From assembly GCA_023388335.1 (NCBI GenBank), contig JAEWGL010000159.1, positions 10,833 to 74,832 of the forward strand: a stretch of DNA of 64,000 bases. The letters are read 5' to 3'. Of this stretch, positions 1-8,425 are shown in pieces. This DNA is from Pseudomonadota bacterium (GTDB lineage Bacteria > Pseudomonadota > Gammaproteobacteria > Pseudomonadales > Pseudomonadaceae). The notes beneath the pieces are model-generated. The model was given only the letters and a program-made list of their open reading frames with translations, searched no databases and was not told the origin of the DNA. The translations under genes and the position numbers were made by a program. The number at the start of each line of letters is the position of its first letter. The stretch's first letter is position 1.

Positions 1-40
1 ATATCCATCCACCGCTAAATTGAACGGCCATTTGCTATCG

Positions 41-358
41 CTATGTGTGCCGTCTGCCTACGCGCTGCTTCACGAAACGCTCCAACTCCGTGGTGAACCG
101 CTGGGCGTCCTCGTGCTTCAGCGCCGCCGCCCGCTCCAGGGAGAGCAGGTCTGCGATCAGCGAATCCGCAGCCGCCGCGCTGTATTCGTCGAAAGCCGCC
201 GCCTTTATCAGCAGCATCTCCATCATCCGGTCGGCGTCTGCAATGCGCTCGCCCTGCACCCGTTTAGTAAGCCTTTGTAGCCAAGTGCCGATCTGCGGGT
301 GCTGGTTGTGCAACGCTGCCATGGCGGCGATTTGGCCGTCGTTCAAGACGAGGGGCAT
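41..358 (-). CDS. hypothetical protein, 105 aa
   Basis: A small soluble protein rich in Ala, Glu, Leu and Arg, probably all helical. I do not recognise a family. The ATG at 358 is preferred over an upstream extension because an AGGAG Shine-Dalgarno lies 7-8 nt before it. There is no signal peptide, membrane segment or cysteine pair. It is transcribed away from the alcohol dehydrogenase at 523, so the two are divergent, separated by about 160 bp. Function unknown. Confidence 0.6.
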   Translation of the reverse strand: MPLVLNDGQIAAMAALHNQHPQIGTWLQRLTKRVQGERIADADRMMEMLLIKAAAFDEYSAAAADSLIADLLSLERAAALKHEDAQRFTTELERFVKQRVGRRHT

Positions 359-522
359 GGTCGATCTCCTGTTACAGCCGAGATTGGTTTGGACCACACA
401 ATACGCAAGACGCTCATTTTTAGTGCACCCTATTTCCATCCGCGTTACTCAGTTTAACTTTGAACTTCCCTCCTGACGGCTGGTTCTCCTGATTATCATC
501 CTTCTGTAGGGCGGGTTAAATC

Positions 523-1746
523 ATGAGAGCACTTACCTACCATGGCGCCAATGATGTACGGGTCGATACGGTTGACGATCCTGCGCTGGAACAGGCAGAC
601 GACATCATCTTGCGGGTTACCGCCACTGCCATTTGTGGCTCGGACTTGCACCTTTATCGTGGGAAGATTCCTACCGTGGAACATGGGGACATCTTTGGCC
701 ATGAGTTCATGGGGATTGTCGAAGAGATTGGTTCCGACGTTACCGCTGTAAGCCCCGGTGATCGCGTGGTGATTCCCTTCGTGATTGCCTGCGGCAGCTG
801 CTTCTTCTGCAACCATGAGTTGTTTGCCGCTTGCGAAACGACCAATACCGGCCGGGGCGCCATCCTCAACAAGAAATCCATTCCCTCGGGCGCAGCGCTG
901 TTCGGTTTCAGCCATATGTACGGTGGCGTACCTGGCGGCCAGGCAGAGTACGTCCGCGTACCCAAGGCCAATACCGGCCCCTTTAAGGTGCCAGGCACGC
1001 TGGCCGACGAGAAGGTACTGTTCCTTTCCGACATCCTGCCCACCGCCTACCAGGCGGTATTGAATGCCGAGATCGGCAACGGCTCGAGCCTGGCCATCTA
1101 CGGCGCTGGCCCCGTCGGCCTGCTGTGCGCGGCGGTGGCCCGGATGCTTGGCGCCGACAAGATCTTTATGGTCGACCACCACCCCTACCGTCTGGACTAC
1201 GCGCAGAAAACCTACGGCGTGATCCCAATCAACTTCGATGAGGACGATGATCCCGCCGACAAGATCATCCAACAGACGCCGGGCATGCGCGGGGTCGACG
1301 GGGTGATCGATGCCGTAGGCTTCGAGGCCAAGGGCAGTACGACCGAGACTGTACTGGCCGCGCTCAAGCTTGAAGGCAGCAGCGGCAAGGCTTTGCGCCA
1401 ATGCATCGCGGCGGTGCGCCGTGGGGGTGTGGTGAGCGTCCCTGGAGTGTACTCGGGCTTCATCCATGGCTTCCTGTTCGGCGATGCCTTCGACAAGGGC
1501 CTCACCTTCCGCATGGGTCAAACCCACGTTCAGCGCTACTTGCCCGAACTGCTCGACCACATCGAGACCGGCAAACTGCAGCCAGAGGCGATCATCACTC
1601 ACCGCATGGCGCTGGAGCAGGCGGCCGAAGGCTACAAGATCTTCGACAAGAAGCAGCAAGACTGCCGCAAGGTGATCCTCACCCCAGGCAGCACAGTCAT
1701 CGACGAGCCCATCACCGCTCCCGTCGAGGGCGTACCTGTCTCCTGA
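523..1746 (+). CDS. zinc-dependent alcohol dehydrogenase (MDR family, formaldehyde-dehydrogenase-like)
   Basis: A medium-chain dehydrogenase/reductase of 407 aa, expected to oxidise an alcohol or aldehyde adduct with NAD(P). The N-terminal GroES-like domain carries catalytic zinc ligands Cys38 (in ICGSD) and His60-Glu61 (GHEFMG). The structural zinc lobe has four cysteines at 90, 93, 96 and 104. The Rossmann fold begins at GAGPVG (194-199). The long insertions and the Cys lobe resemble glutathione-independent formaldehyde dehydrogenase relatives, which are about 400 aa. It stands alone between a divergent hypothetical gene and an iron-permease-like gene, so the substrate cannot be inferred from context. 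Family call firm, substrate unknown. Confidence 0.85.
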   Translation: MRALTYHGANDVRVDTVDDPALEQADDIILRVTATAICGSDLHLYRGKIPTVEHGDIFGHEFMGIVEEIGSDVTAVSPGDRVVIPFVIACGSCFFCNHELFAACETTNTGRGAILNKKSIPSGAALFGFSHMYGGVPGGQAEYVRVPKANTGPFKVPGTLADEKVLFLSDILPTAYQAVLNAEIGNGSSLAIYGAGPVGLLCAAVARMLGADKIFMVDHHPYRLDYAQKTYGVIPINFDEDDDPADKIIQQTPGMRGVDGVIDAVGFEAKGSTTETVLAALKLEGSSGKALRQCIAAVRRGGVVSVPGVYSGFIHGFLFGDAFDKGLTFRMGQTHVQRYLPELLDHIETGKLQPEAIITHRMALEQAAEGYKIFDKKQQDCRKVILTPGSTVIDEPITAPVEGVPVS

Positions 1747-1844
1747 GGCAACTGGGTCCATGGATGGACCTCACCTAAATTGTAAAAAAGAATTTCAGGC
1801 GATTCCTACGGTCTTAATTTTAGGTAAATCACGAGGGAAGTTGA

Positions 1845-2249
1845 ATGAAATTCTCCAAGTTCTGCCAAGCGCTTGCCAATAAAGCTGGGAGCCCCAAGGT
1901 CTTTCTGAGTGCCTTGGGCCTTATCGTCCTTTGGGCCGCATCCGGGCCTTGGTTCCACTACAACGATACCTGGCAGTTAATCATCAATACATCGACCACC
2001 ATCGTGACGTTCCTGATGGTGTTCCTGATTCAGAACACGCAGAACCGCGACAACGATATTCTTCATCTGAAGCTGGACGAGCTGATCCGCGCTTCCAAGT
2101 CCGCGCAGAATTCCGTGCTGAGCCTTGAGGACCTCGAAAGCAAGCAGTTGCGGGAGATGCGCAAGGCGTATCGGCACCTGGCCGAAGAGGCAGAGGCACC
2201 CTCTATCGACGCCCTTGGCGCACCCCAGGCCGATAACCCGCACCGTTGA
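1845..2249 (+). CDS. low-affinity iron permease family protein (Fet4-like), small
   Basis: A 134-aa inner-membrane protein with two predicted transmembrane helices (about residues 18-36 and 45-65) followed by a cytoplasmic helical tail. The second segment runs into the characteristic FLIQNTQNRD motif of the bacterial low-affinity iron permease (Fet4-related) family, with LHLKLDELI after it. GAGGGAAG lies just before the ATG. Bacterial members are far shorter than yeast Fet4, and actual iron transport by them is not established, so the name reflects family membership only. Confidence 0.8.
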   Translation: MKFSKFCQALANKAGSPKVFLSALGLIVLWAASGPWFHYNDTWQLIINTSTTIVTFLMVFLIQNTQNRDNDILHLKLDELIRASKSAQNSVLSLEDLESKQLREMRKAYRHLAEEAEAPSIDALGAPQADNPHR

Positions 2250-2254
2250 GGGGT

Positions 2255-2686
2255 CTAGCTGAGCGCAGTGCCGGCCTCGCGCATGAAGATTTCCAGGGTC
2301 TTCGGTCCGATCCCCTCGAAGGCCAGGAGCCGCTGCTCGAAGGCCTTGCGGTCGGCACTGATCTCGCGCATGCGGCCGATGCGGCCTTCATACTCTCGCT
2401 CGAGTTTGCCTGCCAGGGCATGCAGGCGCCTGGCCGTGGATTCGTCGTAGCGGGCATAGCCGCCCTGCCCCAGCATGCGCACCAGTTCACGGTGCGCACA
2501 GCGGCTCAGCTTGGCCGGCGTATCGACATGGCACTGCTCGACGATTACCTGATAAGTCTTTATCGCTGTGGCGGCGCGGATTCGCTTACCCATGAGGAAG
2601 CTCGCGATCAGCCATTTAAACAGCGCCGCCTCGCCTTGGCTTGGGAAGTCGATGCCCAACGCGTTCGCCGTCACGGTAGCGATCAT
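2255..2686 (-). CDS. helix-hairpin-helix protein, endonuclease III-like fragment family
   Basis: A 143-aa protein ending in a helix-hairpin-helix DNA-binding motif (FEGIGPKTLEIFMREAG). The hairpin resembles the LPGVGxKTA element of HhH-GPD glycosylases such as endonuclease III, but the catalytic aspartate region and the 4Fe-4S cysteines that follow it in that family are absent, since the protein stops about 5 residues later. It may bind DNA without glycosylase activity. The start at 2686 has AAGG upstream; an ATG at 2773 would add 29 residues. It converges on the iron-permease-like gene, with 5 bp between their ends. Confidence 0.65.
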   Translation of the reverse strand: MIATVTANALGIDFPSQGEAALFKWLIASFLMGKRIRAATAIKTYQVIVEQCHVDTPAKLSRCAHRELVRMLGQGGYARYDESTARRLHALAGKLEREYEGRIGRMREISADRKAFEQRLLAFEGIGPKTLEIFMREAGTALS

Positions 2687-2989
2687 ATAGCGGCCTTGGC
2701 GGCAGGGTTGAACTTGCGCGTCTGTTTTTGCGCGACGCCCGACGCAAGCAGCGGCTTGCACAGCAGTGAGCATCCTGCTAGACGGTCAATCTCCATGGCA
2801 CCCCCCAGGGCGAGAATGGGACAGCGGTCGAGTTTGGACGGCGCCTTTTGGCGCGGGTTCACCCCCGTACGAGGGGGCCGCTGCAGCGCCAAGGGCGCCA
2901 GCATGGCCGACCGCCCGTCGCATAGCGGGCACCCCTGTCACTTCGGTGGGGCCGAATGCATGACCCACTTAAACTTAGGAGATTGCACC

Positions 2990-3430
2990 ATGAACCGGAT
3001 TCGACCCCTTCATCTCGCCTTCGCCTTATGCCTGGGCGTGGCAGCACCCCTTACCTTTGCCGCCACCGATATGAACGGCACTGGAACAGGCAGTGGCACC
3101 ATGAATGGCAATACCAATGATTCCATCAATAGCAATGGCATCGGTACCGGGACAGGCACGAACGGTACAGGCACTGGCGGCAGCGGTAACGCGGGTCCCG
3201 GGACCGGTCCAGGTTCGACCGCCCCAGGGACAGATACAGGCACCGGTACAGGCGGAACTGGCACCGGTACAGATGGGACTGGCACTGGTACAGGCGGGAT
3301 GGGTACTGGTACAGGCGGGACTGGAACGGACGGCGGCAGTGGCGGTATCGGCGGCAGCGGAGGTTCGGGCGGCGGCGGCGGCAATGGCGCAGGTGGCTCG
3401 GGCGGCGGTGCTGGCGGCGGCGGCAGCTGA
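2990..3430 (+). CDS. secreted Gly/Thr-rich repeat protein (paralogue 1)
   Basis: A 146-aa protein with an N-terminal signal peptide (MNRIRPLHLAFALCLGVAAP, cleavage probably after TFA near residue 23). The mature part is almost entirely Gly, Thr, Asn, Ser and Asp, ending in a poly-Gly/Ser tail. The centre contains a 7-residue unit (GTGGTGT and variants) encoded by 21-bp DNA repeats. AGGAG lies 7-8 nt before the ATG. The gene at 3889 shares the leader and the DTDM/ATDM-N/D-GTG junction, so the two are tandem duplicates. The composition suggests a disordered exported or surface protein. No function is known to me. The long antisense frame is a by-product of composition. Confidence 0.75.
   Translation: MNRIRPLHLAFALCLGVAAPLTFAATDMNGTGTGSGTMNGNTNDSINSNGIGTGTGTNGTGTGGSGNAGPGTGPGSTAPGTDTGTGTGGTGTGTDGTGTGTGGMGTGTGGTGTDGGSGGIGGSGGSGGGGGNGAGGSGGGAGGGGS
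3245..3324 (+). repeat. 21-bp in-frame tandem repeat inside the Gly/Thr-rich gene
   Basis: Units starting with GGTACAG occur at 3245, 3266, 3287 and 3308, exactly 21 bp apart, with 2-5 differences between copies. Each unit encodes seven residues, so copy-number changes would preserve the reading frame. Confidence 0.8.
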
Positions 3431-3888
3431 TCGCTGTACTTGGCTGGCTTGCCGAGGCCTCGGAGCGATTGGTCCACGCACCGGCAAGCCACCTCTCAAG
3501 AAAAAATGCTAACTCATTGATTTAGCTGAACCTGTAGGAGCCGCCTTGTGCCGCGACGCCGGACCGCGCGATCAGGCGCGCAGCGGCCGTAAAACCTGCA
3601 ATCGCGGCGTGTCAGAAAAATTGGGGTGGCTGATTCTACAGGGTGGTGGGCCGCGCTTGCAGGCCTTGTTCTCTGCGCGACAGCGCAGCCCAAAGGGCTG
3701 GGCGATCGCCCACAGGCCACGCTGCATGCAGCGCGATGTAAGCGCGGGCTTGCCCGCAATCAGGGCACCCAGCGCATCAAAAACACCGCGCTGAATGTCT
3801 CCTCCCCGCCTGCCGCCTGTCGTCTCCTTGGCACTCCCCCACGTTTGCGATGCCAAACGCTCAGCAGTCACCCATCAGGAGACGCACC
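3431..3888. other. intergenic region between Gly/Thr-rich paralogues, REP-rich
   Basis: 458 bp without a convincing gene. It contains a partial element beginning CTGTAGGAGCCGCCTTGTG near 3532, typical of P. putida repetitive extragenic DNA, and a REP core at 3744. The remainder is GC-rich and carries the ribosome binding site CAGGAG for the second paralogue. Confidence 0.6.
3744..3757. repeat. REP core palindrome
   Basis: GCGGGCTTGCCCGC, the core imperfect palindrome of P. putida-type REP sequences. The identical 14-mer recurs at 40621. Confidence 0.75.
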
Positions 3889-4257
3889 ATGAACGGCATT
3901 CGCCCCCTTCATTTCGCCTTGGCCTTGTGCCTGGGCCTCGCCGCGCCAGTCGCGCTCGCCGACACCGATATGGACGGTACCGGACATAGTAACTCTCCTG
4001 GAACTGGCCAAGTTCCAGGAAATGCCAACGGCCCCGAAGAAGGAGCCGATGCCGGTGACGGCAGCGGCAGCGATACCGGCGCGAGCCTTGGCAAAAGCAA
4101 TGAAAGTACCGGTGGCCAGGGCGGCACCGACACGAGCCAGACGGGCGGCGATGGCACCGACCGCGGCCCCGGCAAAAATATCATTGGCACCAGCCCCGAC
4201 GGTGAAACCGGCAGCAATGGCCCTGCCGATGTCAACGGCGGTGCTGGTGGCGGCTAG
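3889..4257 (+). CDS. secreted Gly/Asn/Asp-rich protein (paralogue 2)
   Basis: A 122-aa protein with a signal peptide nearly identical to its upstream neighbour (MNGIRPLHFALALCLGLAAP, cleavage probably after ALA). The mature region is Gly, Asp, Asn, Thr and Ser rich, with recurring GDG/GTD pieces, but it lacks the clean 21-bp periodicity of paralogue 1. The ATG at 3889 follows CAGGAGACGCACC, almost the same leader as paralogue 1, which supports a tandem duplication that has since diverged. It ends about 96 bp before the convergent thiolase. Exported, probably disordered, function unknown. Confidence 0.7.
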   Translation: MNGIRPLHFALALCLGLAAPVALADTDMDGTGHSNSPGTGQVPGNANGPEEGADAGDGSGSDTGASLGKSNESTGGQGGTDTSQTGGDGTDRGPGKNIIGTSPDGETGSNGPADVNGGAGGG

Positions 4258-4320
4258 ACCCGCGTCAACCTTGCGGAGCCTGCTTCAGGCACATCCGCAC
4301 CACCGCCTTGCTTTTTCGCC

Positions 4321-4339
4321 AGCCGGCAACAAGCCGGCT
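4321..4339. terminator. possible hairpin terminator between convergent genes
   Basis: A perfect 7-bp stem AGCCGGC / GCCGGCT with an AACAA loop lies between the second Gly-rich gene and the 3' end of the thiolase. Neither side has a clear T-run, so the call is tentative. Confidence 0.4.
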
Positions 4340-4353
4340 GAGGCACTGTGCTA

Positions 4354-5532
4354 TCAACGTTCGATCGCTAGCGCGACCCCTTGACCACCACCGATGCACA
4401 GGGTCGCCAGTCCTTTGCGAAGATCGCGCTTGTTCATCTCGTGCAGCAAGGTGACCAGCACCCGGCAGCCCGATGCCCCGATCGGATGGCCGAGGGCGAT
4501 GGCCCCGCCGTTGACGTTGACCCGCTCGCTGCTCCAGCCCAGCTCCTGGCCGACAGCCAGCGCCTGGGCGGCGAAGGCTTCATTCGCTTCGATCAGCTCC
4601 AGTTCGTCAACGCTCCAGCCGGCTTTGTCCAGGCAACGGCGGGTGGCGGCGACCGGACCGATCCCCATCACCGCCGGGTCCACGCCCGCGCTGGCGTAGG
4701 CCGCGATCCTGCCCAACACCGGCAGCCCGAGTGCCTGGGCCTTGTCGGCGCTCATTAGCAGCACCGCGGCGGCACCGTCGTTGAGAGTGGAGGCATTGCC
4801 GGCGGTAACACTGCCGTCCTTCTTGAAAGCGGCCCGCAGTGCGCCAAGGGATTGGGCGGTGGTTTCATGGCGCGGCTGTTCATCGGTGTCGAAGACCAGC
4901 GGCTCGCCCTTTTTGCGGGGGATACTGATGGGCGTGATCTCATCCTTGAAGCGCCCGGATTCGATGGCAGCCTGGGCCTTGCGTTGAGACTCGGCGGCGA
5001 AGGTGTCCTGTGCCTCGCGGCTGATGCCGTAATGCGCCACCAGGTTTTCAGCCGTGATGCCCATGTGGTAGTCGTTGAAGGCATCCCACAGGCCGTCGCT
5101 GATCATGCTGTCGACCATCTGCGCATGCCCCATGCGCAAGCCGGTGCGGGCAGCAGGCATGACGTAGGGCGCCAGGCTCATGTTCTCTTGCCCGCCAGCG
5201 ATGACCACCTCGGCATCGCCGCAGCGGATCGCCTGGACGCCCAAGTGCACGGCCTTGAGGCCCGAGCCGCAGACTTTGTTCAGCGTCAGCGCAGGGACGG
5301 CATAAGGCAAGCCGGCCTTGACGGCCGCTTGGCGCGCGGGGTTCTGGCCGGCACCGGCGGTCAACACCTGGCCGAGAATGACCTCGTCGACCTGCGCCGC
5401 GTCCAGCCCGGTCTGCTCCAGCAGGCGCTTGATCACCGCGGCCCCCAGGTCAACGGCAGGCACCGTGGCCAGCGCACCTTGGAAACTACCGATGGCGGTT
5501 CGGGTGGCGGCGACGACAACGACTTCTCTCAT
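4354..5532 (-). CDS. acetyl-CoA C-acetyltransferase (thiolase)
   Basis: A 392-aa thiolase of the biosynthetic/AtoB type, condensing two acetyl-CoA to acetoacetyl-CoA or the reverse. The nucleophile is Cys88 in LNKVCGSGLKA. The GHPIGASG histidine motif and the C-terminal CIGGGQG cysteine complete the catalytic set. Length and motifs match PhaA/AtoB enzymes. It has AAGGAG ten bases before the ATG. No CoA-transferase, reductase or PHA gene is adjacent, so a role in ketone-body or short-chain acid degradation or in general acyl-CoA recycling cannot be chosen from context. Confidence 0.9.
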   Translation of the reverse strand: MREVVVVAATRTAIGSFQGALATVPAVDLGAAVIKRLLEQTGLDAAQVDEVILGQVLTAGAGQNPARQAAVKAGLPYAVPALTLNKVCGSGLKAVHLGVQAIRCGDAEVVIAGGQENMSLAPYVMPAARTGLRMGHAQMVDSMISDGLWDAFNDYHMGITAENLVAHYGISREAQDTFAAESQRKAQAAIESGRFKDEITPISIPRKKGEPLVFDTDEQPRHETTAQSLGALRAAFKKDGSVTAGNASTLNDGAAAVLLMSADKAQALGLPVLGRIAAYASAGVDPAVMGIGPVAATRRCLDKAGWSVDELELIEANEAFAAQALAVGQELGWSSERVNVNGGAIALGHPIGASGCRVLVTLLHEMNKRDLRKGLATLCIGGGQGVALAIER

Positions 5533-5764
5533 GCTGTTTTCTCCTTGTTATGGATGACCGATAGCGGCGATCAGCATCGGCTGATTGGACTGTTTTGAGA
5601 AATTTGTTTTTCTTTGGGATTGATCAGGAATTCAAATTAATAATGGCAAAAGCTCCTACCCTCGCCGCGCGCTTTGCCGGCAAGCGCTCTGGTTAAGAAC
5701 TCCCGGCGGGCCGGACGGGTCACAACTGAGTGCTTGCATCAAGGACCCTTCAAGGAGATCGTGG

Positions 5765-6814
5765 ATGCGCTATTCATTCAACCCGCTGTCAACCCATATC
5801 CGCTGCGTCAGCTTGGCCGCTACCCTGTTCGCGTGCCTGCCGCTGGCCCATGCCGACGACGTGCTGCTGGTCGGCAACAAAGCGGGCGCCAGCGTCTCGG
5901 CACTGGAAACGAAGGAAGGCAAGGAGCTGGTGCGCATACCGGTCGGCACCGGCCCCCACGAGGTCATCGTCGCCGGCAATGGCCAACTCGCGGTGGTCGG
6001 CAACTATGGCGCGCAAGCCGTGGCCAACAATAGCCTGAGCGTGATCGACTGGCCCTCGCGCACGGTCGTGCGCACCATTGACTTGGGCCAGGATTCACGT
6101 CCCCACGGTATTCGTTTCCTGCCGGATGACCAGCGCATCGTCGTCACCACCGAAGGCAGCGAGCGCCTGCTGCTGGTCGATCTCGTCCAGGGTAAGGTGC
6201 TCGAGCGCATCGAAGTCGGCGGCGGCAAGCCGCACATGGTCGCACTCTCGCCCAGCGCCGACCGCGCCTATGTTACCCACGTCGACAGCGGCAGTCTTTC
6301 GGTGGTGGACCTCACGCAGAACCGCAAGATCGCCTCCATCCCAACCGGCAACAGCACCGAAGGCATCGCGGTGAACCGGGCCGGTACCCAAGTGTGGGTC
6401 AGCAACCGCGAAGACAACGAAGTGGCCATCGTCGATGCCAAACGACTGGAGGTGGTCGAACGGATCAAGACCGGACTCTTTCCGATCCGGATCGTCATGA
6501 CCCCAGACGATCAGTATGCGTTGGTCACCTGCGCCAAGTCGGCGGAGCTGGCGGTGATCGACGTGGTGGGCAAGCGCGAGATCAAGCGCATCGGTCTGGC
6601 CCGCGAGGGGGCGCACTATCGCCGCACCCTGCTCGGCGCCGAAGCGTTGCCGATCGGCGCGGTGGTATCGCCGGATGGCAAACGTGCGTTCGTGGCCATC
6701 AGTGGCGCAGACAAGATCGCGGTGATCGATACCGCGACCTGGACCATCGAGGGCCACTGGGCGGCAGGGCCGGAGCCGGACGCCTTGGCGATCGTGCCGC
6801 AGAACGACGAATAA
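5765..6814 (+). CDS. YVTN-type beta-propeller protein, periplasmic
   Basis: A 349-aa exported protein. The signal peptide covers residues 1-30, with cleavage after AHA. The rest is a chain of about seven 40-residue blades with recurring VxVID / VSVVDL strand motifs and GxxPxG(I) turns, as in the YncE/YVTN seven-blade family. AAGGAG precedes the ATG. Related proteins bind DNA, metals or small ligands, or partner with PQQ dehydrogenases. No dehydrogenase or cytochrome gene is next to it, so the function is open. It is divergent from the thiolase (232 bp gap). Confidence 0.8.
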   Translation: MRYSFNPLSTHIRCVSLAATLFACLPLAHADDVLLVGNKAGASVSALETKEGKELVRIPVGTGPHEVIVAGNGQLAVVGNYGAQAVANNSLSVIDWPSRTVVRTIDLGQDSRPHGIRFLPDDQRIVVTTEGSERLLLVDLVQGKVLERIEVGGGKPHMVALSPSADRAYVTHVDSGSLSVVDLTQNRKIASIPTGNSTEGIAVNRAGTQVWVSNREDNEVAIVDAKRLEVVERIKTGLFPIRIVMTPDDQYALVTCAKSAELAVIDVVGKREIKRIGLAREGAHYRRTLLGAEALPIGAVVSPDGKRAFVAISGADKIAVIDTATWTIEGHWAAGPEPDALAIVPQNDE

Positions 6815-6982
6815 CGCGATGGGTGAGGGGTGATGCTGATATCGAGGTGACAGGCACTGCCACCAGCTCCGACAGCAGCAGCCCGCCGATGAACCATTCT
6901 TCGTCAGGGATGTGTGCTGAACACTTGACCCAGAAGATAAATGGAGTCAGATGTCCATGCCGACATAATGACAAGCTTCAAC

Positions 6983-7528
6983 CTATTTCACCCTTAATTT
7001 ACCAAGCCTATAGATGCGGTAAGCTATAATGCCAGCGCTAACAAACAAGATAATGGCTAGAATTCCAAATAACACCATTCCAATGATCACGCCTCGATTA
7101 TTCATCAATACAACGTGTTCCGCCAACTGCGGATGGTACAAGATTTCGCCCTGCTCCGTAATCAACCGTCTCACGATGAATTGACCCGCAATCTCCTCAA
7201 CATCTAGCAAAACCCGACTTCTGACTTTCAGATTCGCCGACTGGTACTGAGTCTTGCTGGAATAGATTGTTGAATGCTTGGGGGCTCCATCGGGCGCTCG
7301 GTATCTAACCGGAAAATAAAGCAATGAGCGATCATCACGCCAAGTTGTGCTTGCGCCACTGACCGCGCCTTCCACTCTAGACCATGCAGCCTGTACAGGG
7401 GGTAACGGCTCCCTCCAACCGAAAGGAAAAACCAGCATCAAGGAGATCATTCCGAAGCCTGACCAAATCAGAACCGGAACGCGTTGCCGCTGATCGAGCA
7501 TTCTCATTATCTCTATGAAAGGAAGCAT
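6983..7528 (-). CDS. small two-TM membrane protein (DUF3592-like)
   Basis: A 181-aa protein with transmembrane helices near residues 17-36 and 147-172 and a roughly 110-residue extracytoplasmic region between them. That region has the YFPVRYRAPDG-type strand pattern, the VxVDVEE-like segment and the late YHPQLAEHV segment seen in DUF3592-like proteins. It is the third gene of an AT-richer minus-strand cluster, 77 bp downstream of the 272-aa hydrophobic protein, and could be cotranscribed with it. No clear Shine-Dalgarno supports 7528; ATG codons at 7507 and 7501 are alternatives. A role as membrane partner or immunity protein for its neighbour is only an inference. Confidence 0.6.
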   Translation of the reverse strand: MLPFIEIMRMLDQRQRVPVLIWSGFGMISLMLVFPFGWREPLPPVQAAWSRVEGAVSGASTTWRDDRSLLYFPVRYRAPDGAPKHSTIYSSKTQYQSANLKVRSRVLLDVEEIAGQFIVRRLITEQGEILYHPQLAEHVVLMNNRGVIIGMVLFGILAIILFVSAGIIAYRIYRLGKLRVK

Positions 7529-7605
7529 ATGTCGTGCGCCACAAACGTTGCCTGAAGCCTTGACTGGCTGGCAAATACAATAACTAAATGGCTCAAGGCG
7601 AGACC

Positions 7606-8424
7606 TTACCTATATTTATCCTGCTGTGGCGCAATGCAACAAGCGTACTGATCCTGACCATTTACAGTTGCAATGCTTATATCCACCCTTCCAACCACAT
7701 CAGGAAGCTGAGGAATTACCCCGGGCGGACCCATGGAACCTCCACCAAATGCCACCCCACCTGCTTCCGAGTCTGGAAAAGCACCAAAATTGGTACTATC
7801 CAATGTAACACTATTAGTATTGGGATCCCATTTCACAGCCGCAATCAGATTTGTGTAGTCGGCTGAAATCCGGCTAACCGATACTAATTTCAGGTCTGGC
7901 GCCACCCATACGGCGTCGCCATAATAATTAATTTCCTCGGATTTCAGCGCCTGAAGGACAGGGGATATTAAATTATTATATATACTCTGCGCCAATCCCG
8001 AATCATACACCCCGAACAATGTTGTTCCTATTGCGACTGCGGTAAGACCACCCGCCAAGCCTATAGCGCCACCCAAAAGCGCGAAGCCAGCTACAACGCC
8101 CGCAACATTACCTATCAAGCTTATATAGTCGCCAGACTTAAATGCCTCCCCAGACTTATATTCAGCCACAATCTTCAAAAATGTAGTCGTGCCCGCCATG
8201 GTATTAGTCGAAATATTAAGAAAAGGCACAAACCCCACAGTGAGCTTAGTTACCGATATCACACCAGCAACCGCCGCCCCTGTTTGAGCGGTTTGATTAA
8301 CCAATGTGAATCCAGTGCGATCGGTATTGAATTGATCCACCAAAGCCGAGGTAGCCCCAGCCTTCGACACCGGGCCAGAAACTTTTTCCACCACCCCGAC
8401 AAATATTTCAACACGTTGACTCAT
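7606..8424 (-). CDS. unknown protein with long Gly-rich hydrophobic segment
   Basis: A 272-aa protein I do not recognise. Residues about 98-140 form a glycine/alanine-rich hydrophobic hairpin-like stretch (SLIGNVAGVVAGFALLGGA followed by IGLAGGLTAVAIGTTLFGV), like the membrane-active segment at the start of some RTX/FrpC-type and pore-forming proteins. The C-terminal third is soluble, with a Gly-rich turn, an adjacent Cys-Cys pair and no RTX nonapeptides. There is no signal peptide. Its ATG is 1 nt after the stop of the oxygenase gene, so the two are translationally coupled. Base composition is well below the genome average (24/60 GC at 8161-8220), suggesting acquisition. Confidence 0.6.
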   Translation of the reverse strand: MSQRVEIFVGVVEKVSGPVSKAGATSALVDQFNTDRTGFTLVNQTAQTGAAVAGVISVTKLTVGFVPFLNISTNTMAGTTTFLKIVAEYKSGEAFKSGDYISLIGNVAGVVAGFALLGGAIGLAGGLTAVAIGTTLFGVYDSGLAQSIYNNLISPVLQALKSEEINYYGDAVWVAPDLKLVSVSRISADYTNLIAAVKWDPNTNSVTLDSTNFGAFPDSEAGGVAFGGGSMGPPGVIPQLPDVVGRVDISIATVNGQDQYACCIAPQQDKYR

Positions 8425-8425
8425 A

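Noticed and set aside
1755..1770. Inverted repeat GGTCCAT-GG-ATGGACC after the alcohol dehydrogenase
   Set aside because: Short, no T-run, and lies only a few bases past the stop; could be chance.
3010..3499. Long Pro/Val-rich open frames antisense to the Gly/Thr-rich gene
   Set aside because: They mirror the Gly/Thr codons of the sense gene; no ribosome binding site or recognised motif.
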